In this document: positions 1 through 6,864 of the stretch, one piece after another
How the letters are laid out: each line of letters starts with the position of its first letter
Position numbering within the stretch: the first letter of the stretch is position 1
Notes under the pieces: generated by a model
What the model was told of the DNA's origin: nothing
The model's database searches: none
Seen by the model: the letters and a program-made list of their open reading frames with translations, nothing else
NCBI GenBank assembly: GCA_023395615.1
Contig: JAEWYP010000061.1
Coordinates: 1-15,940 of the forward strand
DNA: 15,940 bases
Direction: 5' to 3'
DNA from: Bacillota bacterium
GTDB lineage: Bacteria; Bacillota; Clostridia; Christensenellales; Aristaeellaceae
Translations under genes and position numbers: made by a program

Positions 1-1
1 T

Positions 2-1552
2 TCCCTGATCGGCCTGATTACCTCCGCCTTTCAAGCCCGGCTGGAGAGGCTTCGTCGCGGAAATTCCCGTGTATTGGAAAAGGGTCACACCCTGATTCTT
101 GGTGCGGACGACCACCTGACCACCATCTTATCAGAACTGGTCGAATCCGATTCGAACCGCCATCCCCCTGCGCTTGTACTGCTAAGCAAACGGGATCGCT
201 GTGAAATGGAAGAGTCGCTTTCATCGCAGATTCCGGACCGGGGAAGATCGCGCGTCATCTGCCGCAGCGGAGACCCCACCAGTTTTCAGGCGCTCCGCAA
301 CACCGCCATCGACCGGTGCGCGCACGTAATCGTCCTGGGCGGCAATGATTTTGATATTCTCAAAGAAATCCTGGCTGCCAGAACCTTGCTGGATGAATGC
401 GGCGCGCCGGAAAGCGTAACGGTTTCCGCCGTGATCCGGGAAGCCCGCAACCTGCCCGCGGCGCAAATCGCCGGCGGGACCCGGCTGGAGATGCTGTTCT
501 TTGACCGCCTGATCGCCCGTATTTTTTCACAGACCAGCCGTCAGACCGGGCTGGCGCAGATCTATCAGGATTTATTCGATTTTCAGGGTGATGAAATCTA
601 CATGGAGGATGCTCCCTCGCTGGAGGGCAAAGCATTTGCGGAGGTTCCGCTGTATTATCGCAACGCGTCTGTGCTGGGCCTTGCGCACGGCGCGCAGGTT
701 CAGTTGAACCCTCCGGCGGAGCAGACGGTGCGCCCGGGGGATCGGGTGGTTGTGATAGAACGGGAAAAAGGTACGGCCGTCGTTTCCGCCGTGCCGGGAG
801 AAGTAGACGAGACCGCCGTTTGCCTCCAACCCCCGGAGCCGGAACCCCCCGCGCGCCTGCTGGTGATCGGTTACAATCACCTGACGGAAGATATTCTTCA
901 TGAAATCAGCCGTCACGCCATTGCGGGATCCACCCTCACCCTTGTATCCAGCCAGATCGCGGATGGGGAATCCACCCTGAACCACCTTCAGGTTCGCCGG
1001 GTATGCCGGGATGTGTACGGCGACGATTCGCTTGACGAATTACTCGGAGAACATCCCACCTGCGTTATCGTGCTTTCCGAACCGGAATTGCCGGGCGACG
1101 CGGACGCGCGGACCCTGACCATCCTGCTCCAGCTGAGCCACCATTATCAGGAAAACCCCGAGCAGGTCGTGGTGGTGAGCGAAATGCTCAGTAAGAGAAA
1201 TCAGGCGCTGGCAACCTGCTCCCACGTAAACGATATTGTGATCGGGTCTAACCTGGCGGCGCTGGTATTAACCCAGGTATCACAGAATCGGCTGCTCCGC
1301 CCCGTTTTTGAGGAGTTGCTGACGGATCGCGGCAACGAAATCTATATCCGCCCCGTTCGCCTGTTTATTCGCACCGACGTCCCAATCAACCTGTATACGC
1401 TGGCCGCCGCCGTGGGCCGCACAGGGCAATTACTGCTGGGATTACGCATACGCGATGAAAACGGGCAGATTAAAGTGTTGCTCAACCCGGATAAAGCCGT
1501 TGTATATCATTTTCAACCGGATGATTGCGCGGTGGTACTGGCGCAGGATTAA
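2..1552 (+). CDS. CASTOR/POLLUX-family ion channel, C-terminal part (5' truncated by window)
   Basis: The reading frame is open from the first codon of the window, so the true start lies to the left. About 516 residues are visible. The opening residues (SLIGLITSAF, then a charged helix with LERLRRG) match the end of the pore helix and linker of CASTOR/POLLUX channels, leading into the first Rossmann-like domain at GHTLILG. A second nucleotide-binding-like half begins at LLVIGYNHL. It carries family hallmarks ADARTLTILL, VVVVSEML followed by RNQAL, and GNEIYIRP near the end. Each half is followed by an RCK_C-like segment (GDEIYMEDA and GNEIYIRP), so two RCK-type units in tandem are seen. Family knowledge: the plant members are nuclear-envelope cation channels of symbiosis, and bacterial members are poorly studied tetrameric RCK-gated cation channels. 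Missing are the transmembrane helices and selectivity filter, perhaps 100 or more residues. An internal TTG at 74 is not a plausible start because homology extends upstream of it. Confidence 0.85.
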   Translation, partial: SLIGLITSAFQARLERLRRGNSRVLEKGHTLILGADDHLTTILSELVESDSNRHPPALVLLSKRDRCEMEESLSSQIPDRGRSRVICRSGDPTSFQALRNTAIDRCAHVIVLGGNDFDILKEILAARTLLDECGAPESVTVSAVIREARNLPAAQIAGGTRLEMLFFDRLIARIFSQTSRQTGLAQIYQDLFDFQGDEIYMEDAPSLEGKAFAEVPLYYRNASVLGLAHGAQVQLNPPAEQTVRPGDRVVVIEREKGTAVVSAVPGEVDETAVCLQPPEPEPPARLLVIGYNHLTEDILHEISRHAIAGSTLTLVSSQIADGESTLNHLQVRRVCRDVYGDDSLDELLGEHPTCVIVLSEPELPGDADARTLTILLQLSHHYQENPEQVVVVSEMLSKRNQALATCSHVNDIVIGSNLAALVLTQVSQNRLLRPVFEELLTDRGNEIYIRPVRLFIRTDVPINLYTLAAAVGRTGQLLLGLRIRDENGQIKVLLNPDKAVVYHFQPDDCAVVLAQD

Positions 1553-1652
1553 CGGGGCTTCCGCCAGATTCCCTCCCCGCAATCGTAACCCTAAGACTGC
1601 CCGCCGGTTGGCGTGGCGAGCCATAAAAATGCAAATGCGCAGGGCTTCTGTT

Positions 1653-1832
1653 TTACAGCAGCTTATCGCTGAAGCAATCGTTGGGTACATTCTCGTCCGC
1701 GGGCACCCGGTGTTTGCGGGCCGCCTCTATCACAGCCTCGGCTTCGTCGTCGCGCGGGGCCGGCTCCTCTTCCGGGTCCGGAATCTCGTCGTCGTATTCC
1801 TTCTGTTCCCACTCTGCTTTTTCAGTATCCAT
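1653..1832 (-). CDS. Small, strongly acidic hypothetical protein (59 aa)
   Basis: No family is recognised. The ATG at 1832 is chosen because AAGGAG lies 9 nt upstream. A GTG at 1937 would add 35 residues but overlaps the predicted promoter -10. The 59-residue product has 21 Asp/Glu against 7 Lys/Arg. Its N-terminal half (DDEIPDPEEEPAPRDDE) is low-complexity and probably disordered. A short helix-prone stretch (EAEAVIEAARKH, residues about 30-41) and a polar tail follow. It has no signal peptide or membrane segment. It is divergent from the GH1 gene and convergent with the channel gene, about 100 bp from the channel stop. The good ribosome site and an upstream extended -10 support a real gene, but no homology could be tested. 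Function is unknown. Confidence 0.5.
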   Translation of the reverse strand: MDTEKAEWEQKEYDDEIPDPEEEPAPRDDEAEAVIEAARKHRVPADENVPNDCFSDKLL

Positions 1833-1927
1833 GTCCGATCGCTCCTTCCCCGAAAGTCTGTTTTTCAATCGCCGGGGCAGATATGCCTCGGGTCTGTCCG
1901 GCGTGGATTCTCCCCGCCTGTACTCAT

Positions 1928-1956
1928 ATTTTACCACAAAATCATAATCGCGTACA
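1928..1956 (-). promoter_or_regulatory. Predicted promoter for the small acidic gene
   Basis: Read on the minus strand there is an extended -10, TGGTAAAAT (hexamer at 1928-1933). Seventeen bases upstream is a poor -35, TGTACG (1951-1956). Transcription would begin near 1921, giving a leader of about 90 nt before the ATG at 1832. The extended TGn element offsets the weak -35. Confidence 0.4.
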
Positions 1957-1991
1957 CTCCGCCGGCTTCTCGGCAGGCAGCAACATTTTCC

Positions 1992-2020
1992 TTGCCAACC
2001 GGCAGATTTTCAGATAGTAT
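1992..2020 (+). promoter_or_regulatory. Predicted sigma-A promoter of the GH1 glycosidase gene
   Basis: TTGCCA (1992-1997) and TAGTAT (2015-2020) are separated by exactly 17 bp. The start point would be near 2027. The leader of about 50 nt contains a short inverted repeat, GACCG/CGGTC (2050-2065), just ahead of the GGGGGA ribosome site (2068-2073). No convincing catabolite-repression (cre) site was seen. Confidence 0.6.
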
Positions 2021-2078
2021 TTTGAGCAGGCTGTTCACGTGCCAAAACAGACCGCCGAGACGGTCATGGGGGAATCGT

Positions 2079-3443
2079 ATGGGCTTTCGCAAGGACTTTT
2101 TATGGGGCGCGGCCACGGCCGCTTATCAGGTGGAAGGCGGCGCGTTCGAAGGCGGCAAGGGTCGTTCCATCTGGGATGATTTCTGTCTCACGCCCGGCGC
2201 GGTGTACGGGGGTCACACGGGAGAGACCGCCTGCGACCATTATCACCGTTTCCGGGAAGATATCGCGCTGATGGCCAACCTCGGGATCAAAAACTACCGC
2301 TTTTCCCTTTCCTGGCCGCGCCTGTTGCCAACCGGTACGGGCACGCCCAACGAAGAGGGGCTGCGTTTTTACGACGAACTGATTGATTGCCTGCTGGCGC
2401 ACGACATCCGCCCCTTTATCACGCTGTACCACTGGGACCTGCCCGCGGCGCTGTACCGCCGGGGCGGTTTCCTCAACCCCGCGTTTCCGCAGTGGTTTGA
2501 AGCCTACGCGGAACTGGTTGCAGCCCGTTACGGCGACCGGGTGAAGGACTTTTTCACCTTTAACGAACCGGAATGCATCATTGGGTTGGGCTATGTCGAA
2601 GGGGCGCATGCCCCGGGCCTGAAGCGCCCCGCGCGCGACGCCATCCCCGCCAGTTATCACATCCACCTGGCGCACGCGCTGGCTACACGGCGCATCAAAG
2701 CCCTCGTGCCCGGCGCGAAAGTCGGGTTTGTAGGCTGCGGTTCCGCCTCCCTCCCGATGGACGATACGCCCCAGGCCATAGAGGCGGCGCGCAAAGCCGC
2801 GTTCTCCATGCCCGAGGCCGCCGCCGCGCGCTGGCCCTGGAGCCCCTCCTGGTGGCTGGACCCGGTGATGTTTGGCACCTATCCGGCCGACGGACTGCGC
2901 CAGTTTGGTCAGTATCTGCCCCACGGGTTTGAAACTACGCTGGCCGACCTGCGCCAGCCGCTGGATTACTGCGCGTTTAATTTTTACGAGGGCCGCCGCG
3001 TTACCTTCGACGAGCGCACCGGCCCTGTGCAGCAGCCGCTTCCGCCGGGCCACCCGCGCACCGCCTGCGACTGGCCCGTGATGCCGGACGCGTTGTACTG
3101 GGGCCCGCGTTTCCTGTGGGAACGGTATCATCTGCCTGTGCTGGTCACCGAAAACGGCATGAGCGCCCACGACGTCGTATCGCTGGACGGGCAGGTACAC
3201 GATCCCAACCGGGTGGATTTTATGCACCGCTACCTGCTGGCGCTCCGCCGCGCCGCAGACGACGGGGTGGACGTGGCGGGCTACTTTGCCTGGTCGCTGT
3301 TGGATAATTTTGAGTGGTCCAGCGGCTACCGGGAGCGCTTCGGACTGATTTATGTGGACTACGCCACGCAGGCGCGCACCCCCAAGGACAGCGCCCTGTG
3401 GTATCAGCGAATCGCGGAGACCAACGGCGAAGCCTTATCCTGA
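2079..3443 (+). CDS. Glycoside hydrolase family 1 beta-glycosidase (454 aa)
   Basis: This is a retaining beta-glycosidase of the GH1 (beta/alpha)8-barrel family. It hydrolyses beta-glucosides or related beta-glycosides, or possibly 6-phospho forms, in the cytoplasm, since there is no signal peptide. The family start signature FLWGAATAAYQVEG lies at residues 7-20. The acid/base Glu163 lies in TFNEPE and the nucleophile Glu358 in VTENG. The aglycone/glycone-site block WSLLDNFEW is at residues 405-413. Length is normal for the family (about 440-480). The ATG at 2079 follows GGGGGA by about 5 nt and is the family's usual N-terminus, so longer in-frame starts (back to 1455) are rejected. It has its own promoter and terminator and is therefore monocistronic. 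No sugar transporter or regulator gene sits next to it, so the substrate cannot be told from context. Confidence 0.95.
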   Translation: MGFRKDFLWGAATAAYQVEGGAFEGGKGRSIWDDFCLTPGAVYGGHTGETACDHYHRFREDIALMANLGIKNYRFSLSWPRLLPTGTGTPNEEGLRFYDELIDCLLAHDIRPFITLYHWDLPAALYRRGGFLNPAFPQWFEAYAELVAARYGDRVKDFFTFNEPECIIGLGYVEGAHAPGLKRPARDAIPASYHIHLAHALATRRIKALVPGAKVGFVGCGSASLPMDDTPQAIEAARKAAFSMPEAAAARWPWSPSWWLDPVMFGTYPADGLRQFGQYLPHGFETTLADLRQPLDYCAFNFYEGRRVTFDERTGPVQQPLPPGHPRTACDWPVMPDALYWGPRFLWERYHLPVLVTENGMSAHDVVSLDGQVHDPNRVDFMHRYLLALRRAADDGVDVAGYFAWSLLDNFEWSSGYRERFGLIYVDYATQARTPKDSALWYQRIAETNGEALS

Positions 3444-3448
3444 AACGG

Positions 3449-3484
3449 CGCGGGCGTTCCCCTTGCGGAACGCCCGCGTTTTCG
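3449..3484 (+). terminator. Rho-independent terminator of the GH1 gene
   Basis: A perfect 12-bp stem (CGCGGGCGTTCC at 3449-3460 with its complement at 3467-3478) closes a 6-nt loop (CCTTGC) and is followed by TTTTC. It begins 5 bp after the GH1 stop codon. Confidence 0.85.
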
Positions 3485-3491
3485 CTATACT
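3463..3491 (+). promoter_or_regulatory. Predicted promoter of the nucleotidyltransferase gene, overlapping the GH1 terminator
   Basis: TATACT (3486-3491) is a good -10. Exactly 17 bp upstream is TTGCGG (3463-3468), a partial -35 that falls in the loop and 3' arm of the GH1 terminator. The leader of about 47 nt carries near-tandem repeats of GTTAC(C)GTTT (3506-3524). Confidence 0.45.
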
Positions 3492-3544
3492 GGAGGCAGA
3501 AAAAAGTTACGTTTGTTACCGTTTGTACGGAAAGGACATGCATC

Positions 3545-4129
3545 ATGGAAGAACAGGCCAAATTGGCGGCGCTGGCCAAAGCGGCTCGCGCGCTGAACGC
3601 GGCGGGCGTGACCTGGGCGGTGGGCGCGTCGGCGATGCTTTATCTGGAAGGCGTCGTAACCACGTTTAACGATATCGACCTGATCATCGCCGAAGAGGAC
3701 CTGCCTGCCGCACAGGCAGCCATGCTTTCCACCGGGGCAGCCGCTCTGCCCCCCGCACCGCCCGTATCGGCCTACCGGAGCGTCTTTTTTTCGGAGTATC
3801 AGCTGGACGGTGTGGATTTTGACCTGCTAAGCGGTTTTACCGTGCACCGGGGCGATGCCGCTTACCGCTACCCCTTCGGAAAAAACCGGGTCGCGGGCGT
3901 TACGGAAACGCTTGGCGCGCCCGTACCGCTGTGCGCGCTTGCGGACTGGTACGTGCTGTATCTGCTGATGCCGGGGCGCAGCCACAAGGCGCGCCTGATC
4001 GCCGATTATCTGACGGTGCACCCGCAGATAGAGAGGAGCGCATGGCTGAACACATGGTTGACGGAGCGCCTGCCCGGAGACGTACGGGAACAGGTGCTGC
4101 GGTTGAATGGCAAGTGCCTGTTTGACTAG
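3545..4129 (+). CDS. Stand-alone nucleotidyltransferase-fold protein (194 aa)
   Basis: The protein has the layout of the small polymerase-beta-like nucleotidyltransferases (MNT, AbiEii-like, aminoglycoside ANT(2'')-like). A first helix is followed by WAVGASAML (residues 24-32), in the place of the GGxA/GS substrate loop. The metal-binding Asp pair is FNDIDLII (Asp43, Asp45), and a third acidic strand is VDFDLL (Asp91/Asp93). The second half is helical and contains no second recognised domain. Such proteins transfer a nucleotide monophosphate to a small molecule, RNA or protein, but the substrate here is unknown. The ATG at 3545 is chosen for GGAAAGGA 8 nt upstream, and a longer frame back to 3314 would overlap the GH1 gene and its terminator. 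No HEPN or abortive-infection partner gene lies beside it, so a toxin-antitoxin role is not supported. Confidence 0.75.
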   Translation: MEEQAKLAALAKAARALNAAGVTWAVGASAMLYLEGVVTTFNDIDLIIAEEDLPAAQAAMLSTGAAALPPAPPVSAYRSVFFSEYQLDGVDFDLLSGFTVHRGDAAYRYPFGKNRVAGVTETLGAPVPLCALADWYVLYLLMPGRSHKARLIADYLTVHPQIERSAWLNTWLTERLPGDVREQVLRLNGKCLFD

Positions 4130-4200
4130 GCGAAACCACATTCCGCATAGCGGTGTTCTTTGCATTTCATTTCGAAGCTGTTCGTGATCTGTCTTTCGTC

Positions 4201-4226
4201 CGCGTGGCTCCGCGCGTTTTGTTTTT
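4201..4226 (+). terminator. Terminator-like hairpin between the nucleotidyltransferase gene and the RACo gene
   Basis: CGCGTG (4201-4206) pairs with CGCGCG (4211-4216), with one G-T pair, around a GCTC loop. TTTTGTTTTT follows. The stem is short but GC-rich and has a clear T-tract. It ends only 18 bp before the RACo start codon, so it lies inside the RACo leader. It may end the upstream transcript, or control read-through into RACo. Confidence 0.45.
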
Positions 4227-4227
4227 C

Positions 4228-4240
4228 AAAAAAGGGGGGG
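4228..4240 (+). promoter_or_regulatory. Homopolymeric ribosome binding site of the RACo gene
   Basis: Six A followed by seven G, ending 4 nt before the ATG at 4245, forms the Shine-Dalgarno region and fixes that start. The G tract is long enough to slip during replication. Confidence 0.6.
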
Positions 4241-4244
4241 TTCG

Positions 4245-5714
4245 ATGCCCAGGCTGACCGTATGCCGCGGCGACGTGACCGTCGCTTTTTCCTTTTCCGG
4301 TACGCCTACTCTGGCCGACGCGTTATCAGCGGCGGGTTTTCCCCTTGCCCAACCCTGCGGTGGGCGGGGCACGTGCGGTAAATGCGGCGTAACCTCCCTG
4401 TTGGGCGCGGCGACACCGCCAACGGAAGCGGAAACGCGCGCGGGGCGGCGGCTGGCCTGCCAGACCCGGCTTTTAGGTGACTGCACCGTAACCCTGCCGC
4501 CGGAACCGGCATGGCGGAACATTGAAACGGACGCGGACGACCCCGTGCCCGGCGTGCCCATGCCGGGGCGGATCGGCGCGGCAGTTGATCTGGGCACCAC
4601 AACCCTCGCGGTGCGGATTTACGACCTATCCACCGGCCTTGCGCTGGGGCAGGCCGCCGCACCCAACCCGCAGGCTACCGTAGCCGCGGATGTGATGGGA
4701 CGCATTTCCGCCGCGCTGGCAGGCGAGGGGGATCGCCTGCGCACGCTGGCGCTGAACGCCATACAGGGCGCGGTAACGCAGGCGTGCGACGCGGCGGGCA
4801 TGTCCAGCCCGGACGCGCTTACCGTGGCGGGCAATACGGTAATGCTCTATCTGCTTACCGGGCGCGCACCACATTCACTTGCCACCCATCCCTTTCAGGC
4901 GGATTGCCTGTTCGGCTTTGAGGAGCTGCTGTCTGGTGTGCCAGCCTACCTGCCGCCCTGCGCGGCGGCCTTTATGGGCGCGGACCTTACCTGCGCGGCG
5001 CTGGCCACGGGGCTTTGCGACCGTGCGGAAACCACGCTGCTGATGGACATCGGCACCAACGGCGAGCTGATGCTGTGGCACGGCGGCCGGTTATACGCCG
5101 CTTCGGCCCCGGCAGGCCCCGCTTTTGAAGGGGTGGAGATTTCGCAAGGCATGGGCGGCGTTACGGGCGCCATCGACAAAGTATGGGTGGAAAACGGCGG
5201 GCTGGGCAGCCGGGTGATCGGCGGAGGCCGGGCGGAGGGCCTTTGCGGCTCCGGTCTGATCGACGCGGTGGCGGCGCTGCTGCGGTTGGGCCGCATCGAC
5301 TCCACCGGCGCGGCGGAAACGCCGTTCCTGCCCGTATCCGGGGCGGTGGGCCTTACAGCGGCGGATGTGCGCGCAGTGCAGCTGGCCAAGGCCGCCGTGG
5401 CCGCCGGGGTGGAAACCCTGCTGGCGGAGGCGGGCATTCCCGCTTCGCAGGTGGCGCGGCTGGAACTGGCAGGCGGGTTCGGCAGCCGGTTAAGCGTGCC
5501 TTCGGCCGTCGCCATCGGGCTGATCCCCGCGCCGCTGGCAGGCCGCGCGCGCGCCGTGGGCAACGCGGCGCTGGCGGGCGCGGCGGCGCTGCTGCTGGAT
5601 ACGCGTCTGCGCACCAAGGCGGAAGCCATCGCCCGCCGGGTCACGCTGGTGCCGCTGGGCGGCAACGCGGCCTTCGAGGAGCGCTTTCTGGCCGATATGA
5701 ACTTTCCGGAATAA
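4245..5714 (+). CDS. RACo-like corrinoid reductive activator: [2Fe-2S] ferredoxin plus ASKHA ATPase (489 aa)
   Basis: The N-terminal domain (about 1-85) has plant-type ferredoxin cysteines Cys38, Cys44, Cys47 and Cys72 (CX5CX2CX24C), enough for one [2Fe-2S] cluster. Residues about 110-475 form the ASKHA-type ATPase of the RACo/DUF4445 family. Its motifs are DLGTTT (115-120), AGNTVMLYLLTG (195-206), MDIGTNGEL (267-275), LCGSGLID (333-340) and AGGFG (409-413). Family knowledge: these proteins use ATP to drive electrons uphill to reduce inactive Co(II) corrinoid to Co(I) in corrinoid methyltransferase systems or the acetogenic corrinoid iron-sulfur protein. At 489 residues it is shorter than characterised RACo (over 600), the difference probably lying in the linker. 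No corrinoid protein or methyltransferase gene is in this window, so its client is unknown. It is cytoplasmic and ends at a strong terminator. Confidence 0.88.
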   Translation: MPRLTVCRGDVTVAFSFSGTPTLADALSAAGFPLAQPCGGRGTCGKCGVTSLLGAATPPTEAETRAGRRLACQTRLLGDCTVTLPPEPAWRNIETDADDPVPGVPMPGRIGAAVDLGTTTLAVRIYDLSTGLALGQAAAPNPQATVAADVMGRISAALAGEGDRLRTLALNAIQGAVTQACDAAGMSSPDALTVAGNTVMLYLLTGRAPHSLATHPFQADCLFGFEELLSGVPAYLPPCAAAFMGADLTCAALATGLCDRAETTLLMDIGTNGELMLWHGGRLYAASAPAGPAFEGVEISQGMGGVTGAIDKVWVENGGLGSRVIGGGRAEGLCGSGLIDAVAALLRLGRIDSTGAAETPFLPVSGAVGLTAADVRAVQLAKAAVAAGVETLLAEAGIPASQVARLELAGGFGSRLSVPSAVAIGLIPAPLAGRARAVGNAALAGAAALLLDTRLRTKAEAIARRVTLVPLGGNAAFEERFLADMNFPE

Positions 5715-5765
5715 AATCGCCACCACCTGCCCGCCGCGACGGATCAGGCGAAAAATCGAACGGTA

Positions 5766-5800
5766 AAAGCCGCCGCGTACAAACCTTACGCGGCGGCTTT
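5766..5800. terminator. Bidirectional terminator between RACo (+) and miaA (-)
   Basis: A perfect 14-bp stem (5766-5779 with 5787-5800) around a 7-nt loop has AAA at one end and TTT at the other. A T-run therefore follows the stem in both directions, although the runs are short. It lies between the ends of two convergent genes, 51 bp after the RACo stop and 52 bp beyond the miaA stop. Confidence 0.85.
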
Positions 5801-5852
5801 GCATTCACATTCTATCGTTCCTGTTGTCTATCGTCTCAATCGTCCCCCGGCG

Positions 5853-6764
5853 TTACGCCTGTTCAGGCGTTTCCGCCAGAAACGGTTCAACGGCTTCGCA
5901 GGCCTGCGCAACCGGGTCGCCCGCCATGTTCAGCCAGAGGATGCCCGGATCGCGCTTAAACCACGTCATCTGCCGTTTGGCGAAACGCTTGATTTCCTGT
6001 GCAAGCGTGTTCAGCATCTCCGCTTCGGTCGGGATTTCGCCCAGCAGCCACGCACTTACATAGCGGTATTCCAGCCCCAGCCTGCGCAAAAACTCCGGCG
6101 ACACGCCTGCGTTCAGCAACCCCCGCACCTCGTCGGCCAGCCCGTCCCGCATGCGGCGCGCCAGCCGCTCGTCAATCCGGCGGCAGAGCGTCTCCCTGGG
6201 CCAGGTCACGCCCAGTTTTAACACCCGGTAACGCGGTTGCTTCGCCGCCGGGGCCGCGTCGCCGTCGTGCAGCTTTTCCAGCATCCGCATCACGCGGTTG
6301 CGGTTGGCGGGGTCCGCGTTCGTGCCGGGCGCAAGCGCGCAAAGCATGGCGTACAGTTCCGGCGTGGAATGGGTTTCCAGCTCCGCGCGGTACGCCAGGT
6401 CCGGTTTTACCTCAGAGAGGGCATAGCCCTGCGTCACCGCGTCCACATACAGGCCCGTACCGCCCACCAGAAAGGGCGTCCTGCCACGGACCAGTATATC
6501 GTCCGCCGCTGTGTAGGCCAGGCGCTGAAAATCCGCCATGGAGAAAAACGCGCCCGGTTCGCACACGTCCAGCAGGTGGTGGGGCACACCGCGCATCTCC
6601 GCCGGGGTGATCTTGCCGCTGCCAAGGTTCAGCCCCCGGTACACCTGCCGGGAATCGGCGGAGATCACCTCGCCGCCATAGTGCAGCGCCAGTTCCACCC
6701 CCAGCCCGCTTTTGCCCGATGCGTTCGTGCCCACGACCGCTACCATGCGAGGCAGTTCCGCCAT
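5853..6764 (-). CDS. miaA: tRNA dimethylallyltransferase MiaA (303 aa)
   Basis: MiaA transfers a dimethylallyl group from DMAPP to N6 of A37 in tRNAs that read UNN codons, the first step of (ms2)i6A synthesis. Seen here are the P-loop GTNASGKS (residues 12-19), ISADSRQVY (34-42), GVPHHLLD (59-66), the GGTGLY loop (101-106, with the catalytic-type Thr103), DPANRNRVMRMLE (151-163) and FAKRQMTWFKRD (261-272). The P-loop differs from the usual GPTASGKT. GLEYRY (230-235) stands where many MiaA proteins have a GYRQ-type motif, and the middle insert is short, so this belongs to a divergent subgroup. The ATG at 6764 follows GGGAGGGG. It is the last gene of the minus-strand run, with 100 bp between it and the phosphatase stop and no terminator seen there. 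Confidence 0.92.
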   Translation of the reverse strand: MAELPRMVAVVGTNASGKSGLGVELALHYGGEVISADSRQVYRGLNLGSGKITPAEMRGVPHHLLDVCEPGAFFSMADFQRLAYTAADDILVRGRTPFLVGGTGLYVDAVTQGYALSEVKPDLAYRAELETHSTPELYAMLCALAPGTNADPANRNRVMRMLEKLHDGDAAPAAKQPRYRVLKLGVTWPRETLCRRIDERLARRMRDGLADEVRGLLNAGVSPEFLRRLGLEYRYVSAWLLGEIPTEAEMLNTLAQEIKRFAKRQMTWFKRDPGILWLNMAGDPVAQACEAVEPFLAETPEQA

Positions 6765-6864
6765 GCGATCCCCTCCCTGTTTGCTTGCGCCGCGCGGACG
6801 CGCCTGTTGCGACTGTCGCTTATCGCCCGCCCGATGGCAGGCGCTGTTTGCGCGTCTATCGCCG

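Noticed and set aside
1553..1652. Terminator after the channel gene
   Set aside because: CGGGG and CCCCG lie 17 bp apart at 1553-1579, but no T-tract follows and the loop is large.
2100..3227. 375-codon open frame on the minus strand
   Set aside because: Antisense to the GH1 gene, whose catalytic motifs are intact. The translation is Arg/Gly/Val-rich with no domain, as expected in GC-rich antisense DNA.
3545..4129. Toxin-antitoxin or abortive-infection module
   Set aside because: Only the nucleotidyltransferase-like half is present. No HEPN, AbiEi or other small partner gene adjoins it.
4130..4244. Cobalamin riboswitch before the RACo gene
   Set aside because: The 115-nt gap is too short for a full cobalamin riboswitch and no B12-box-like sequence was seen.
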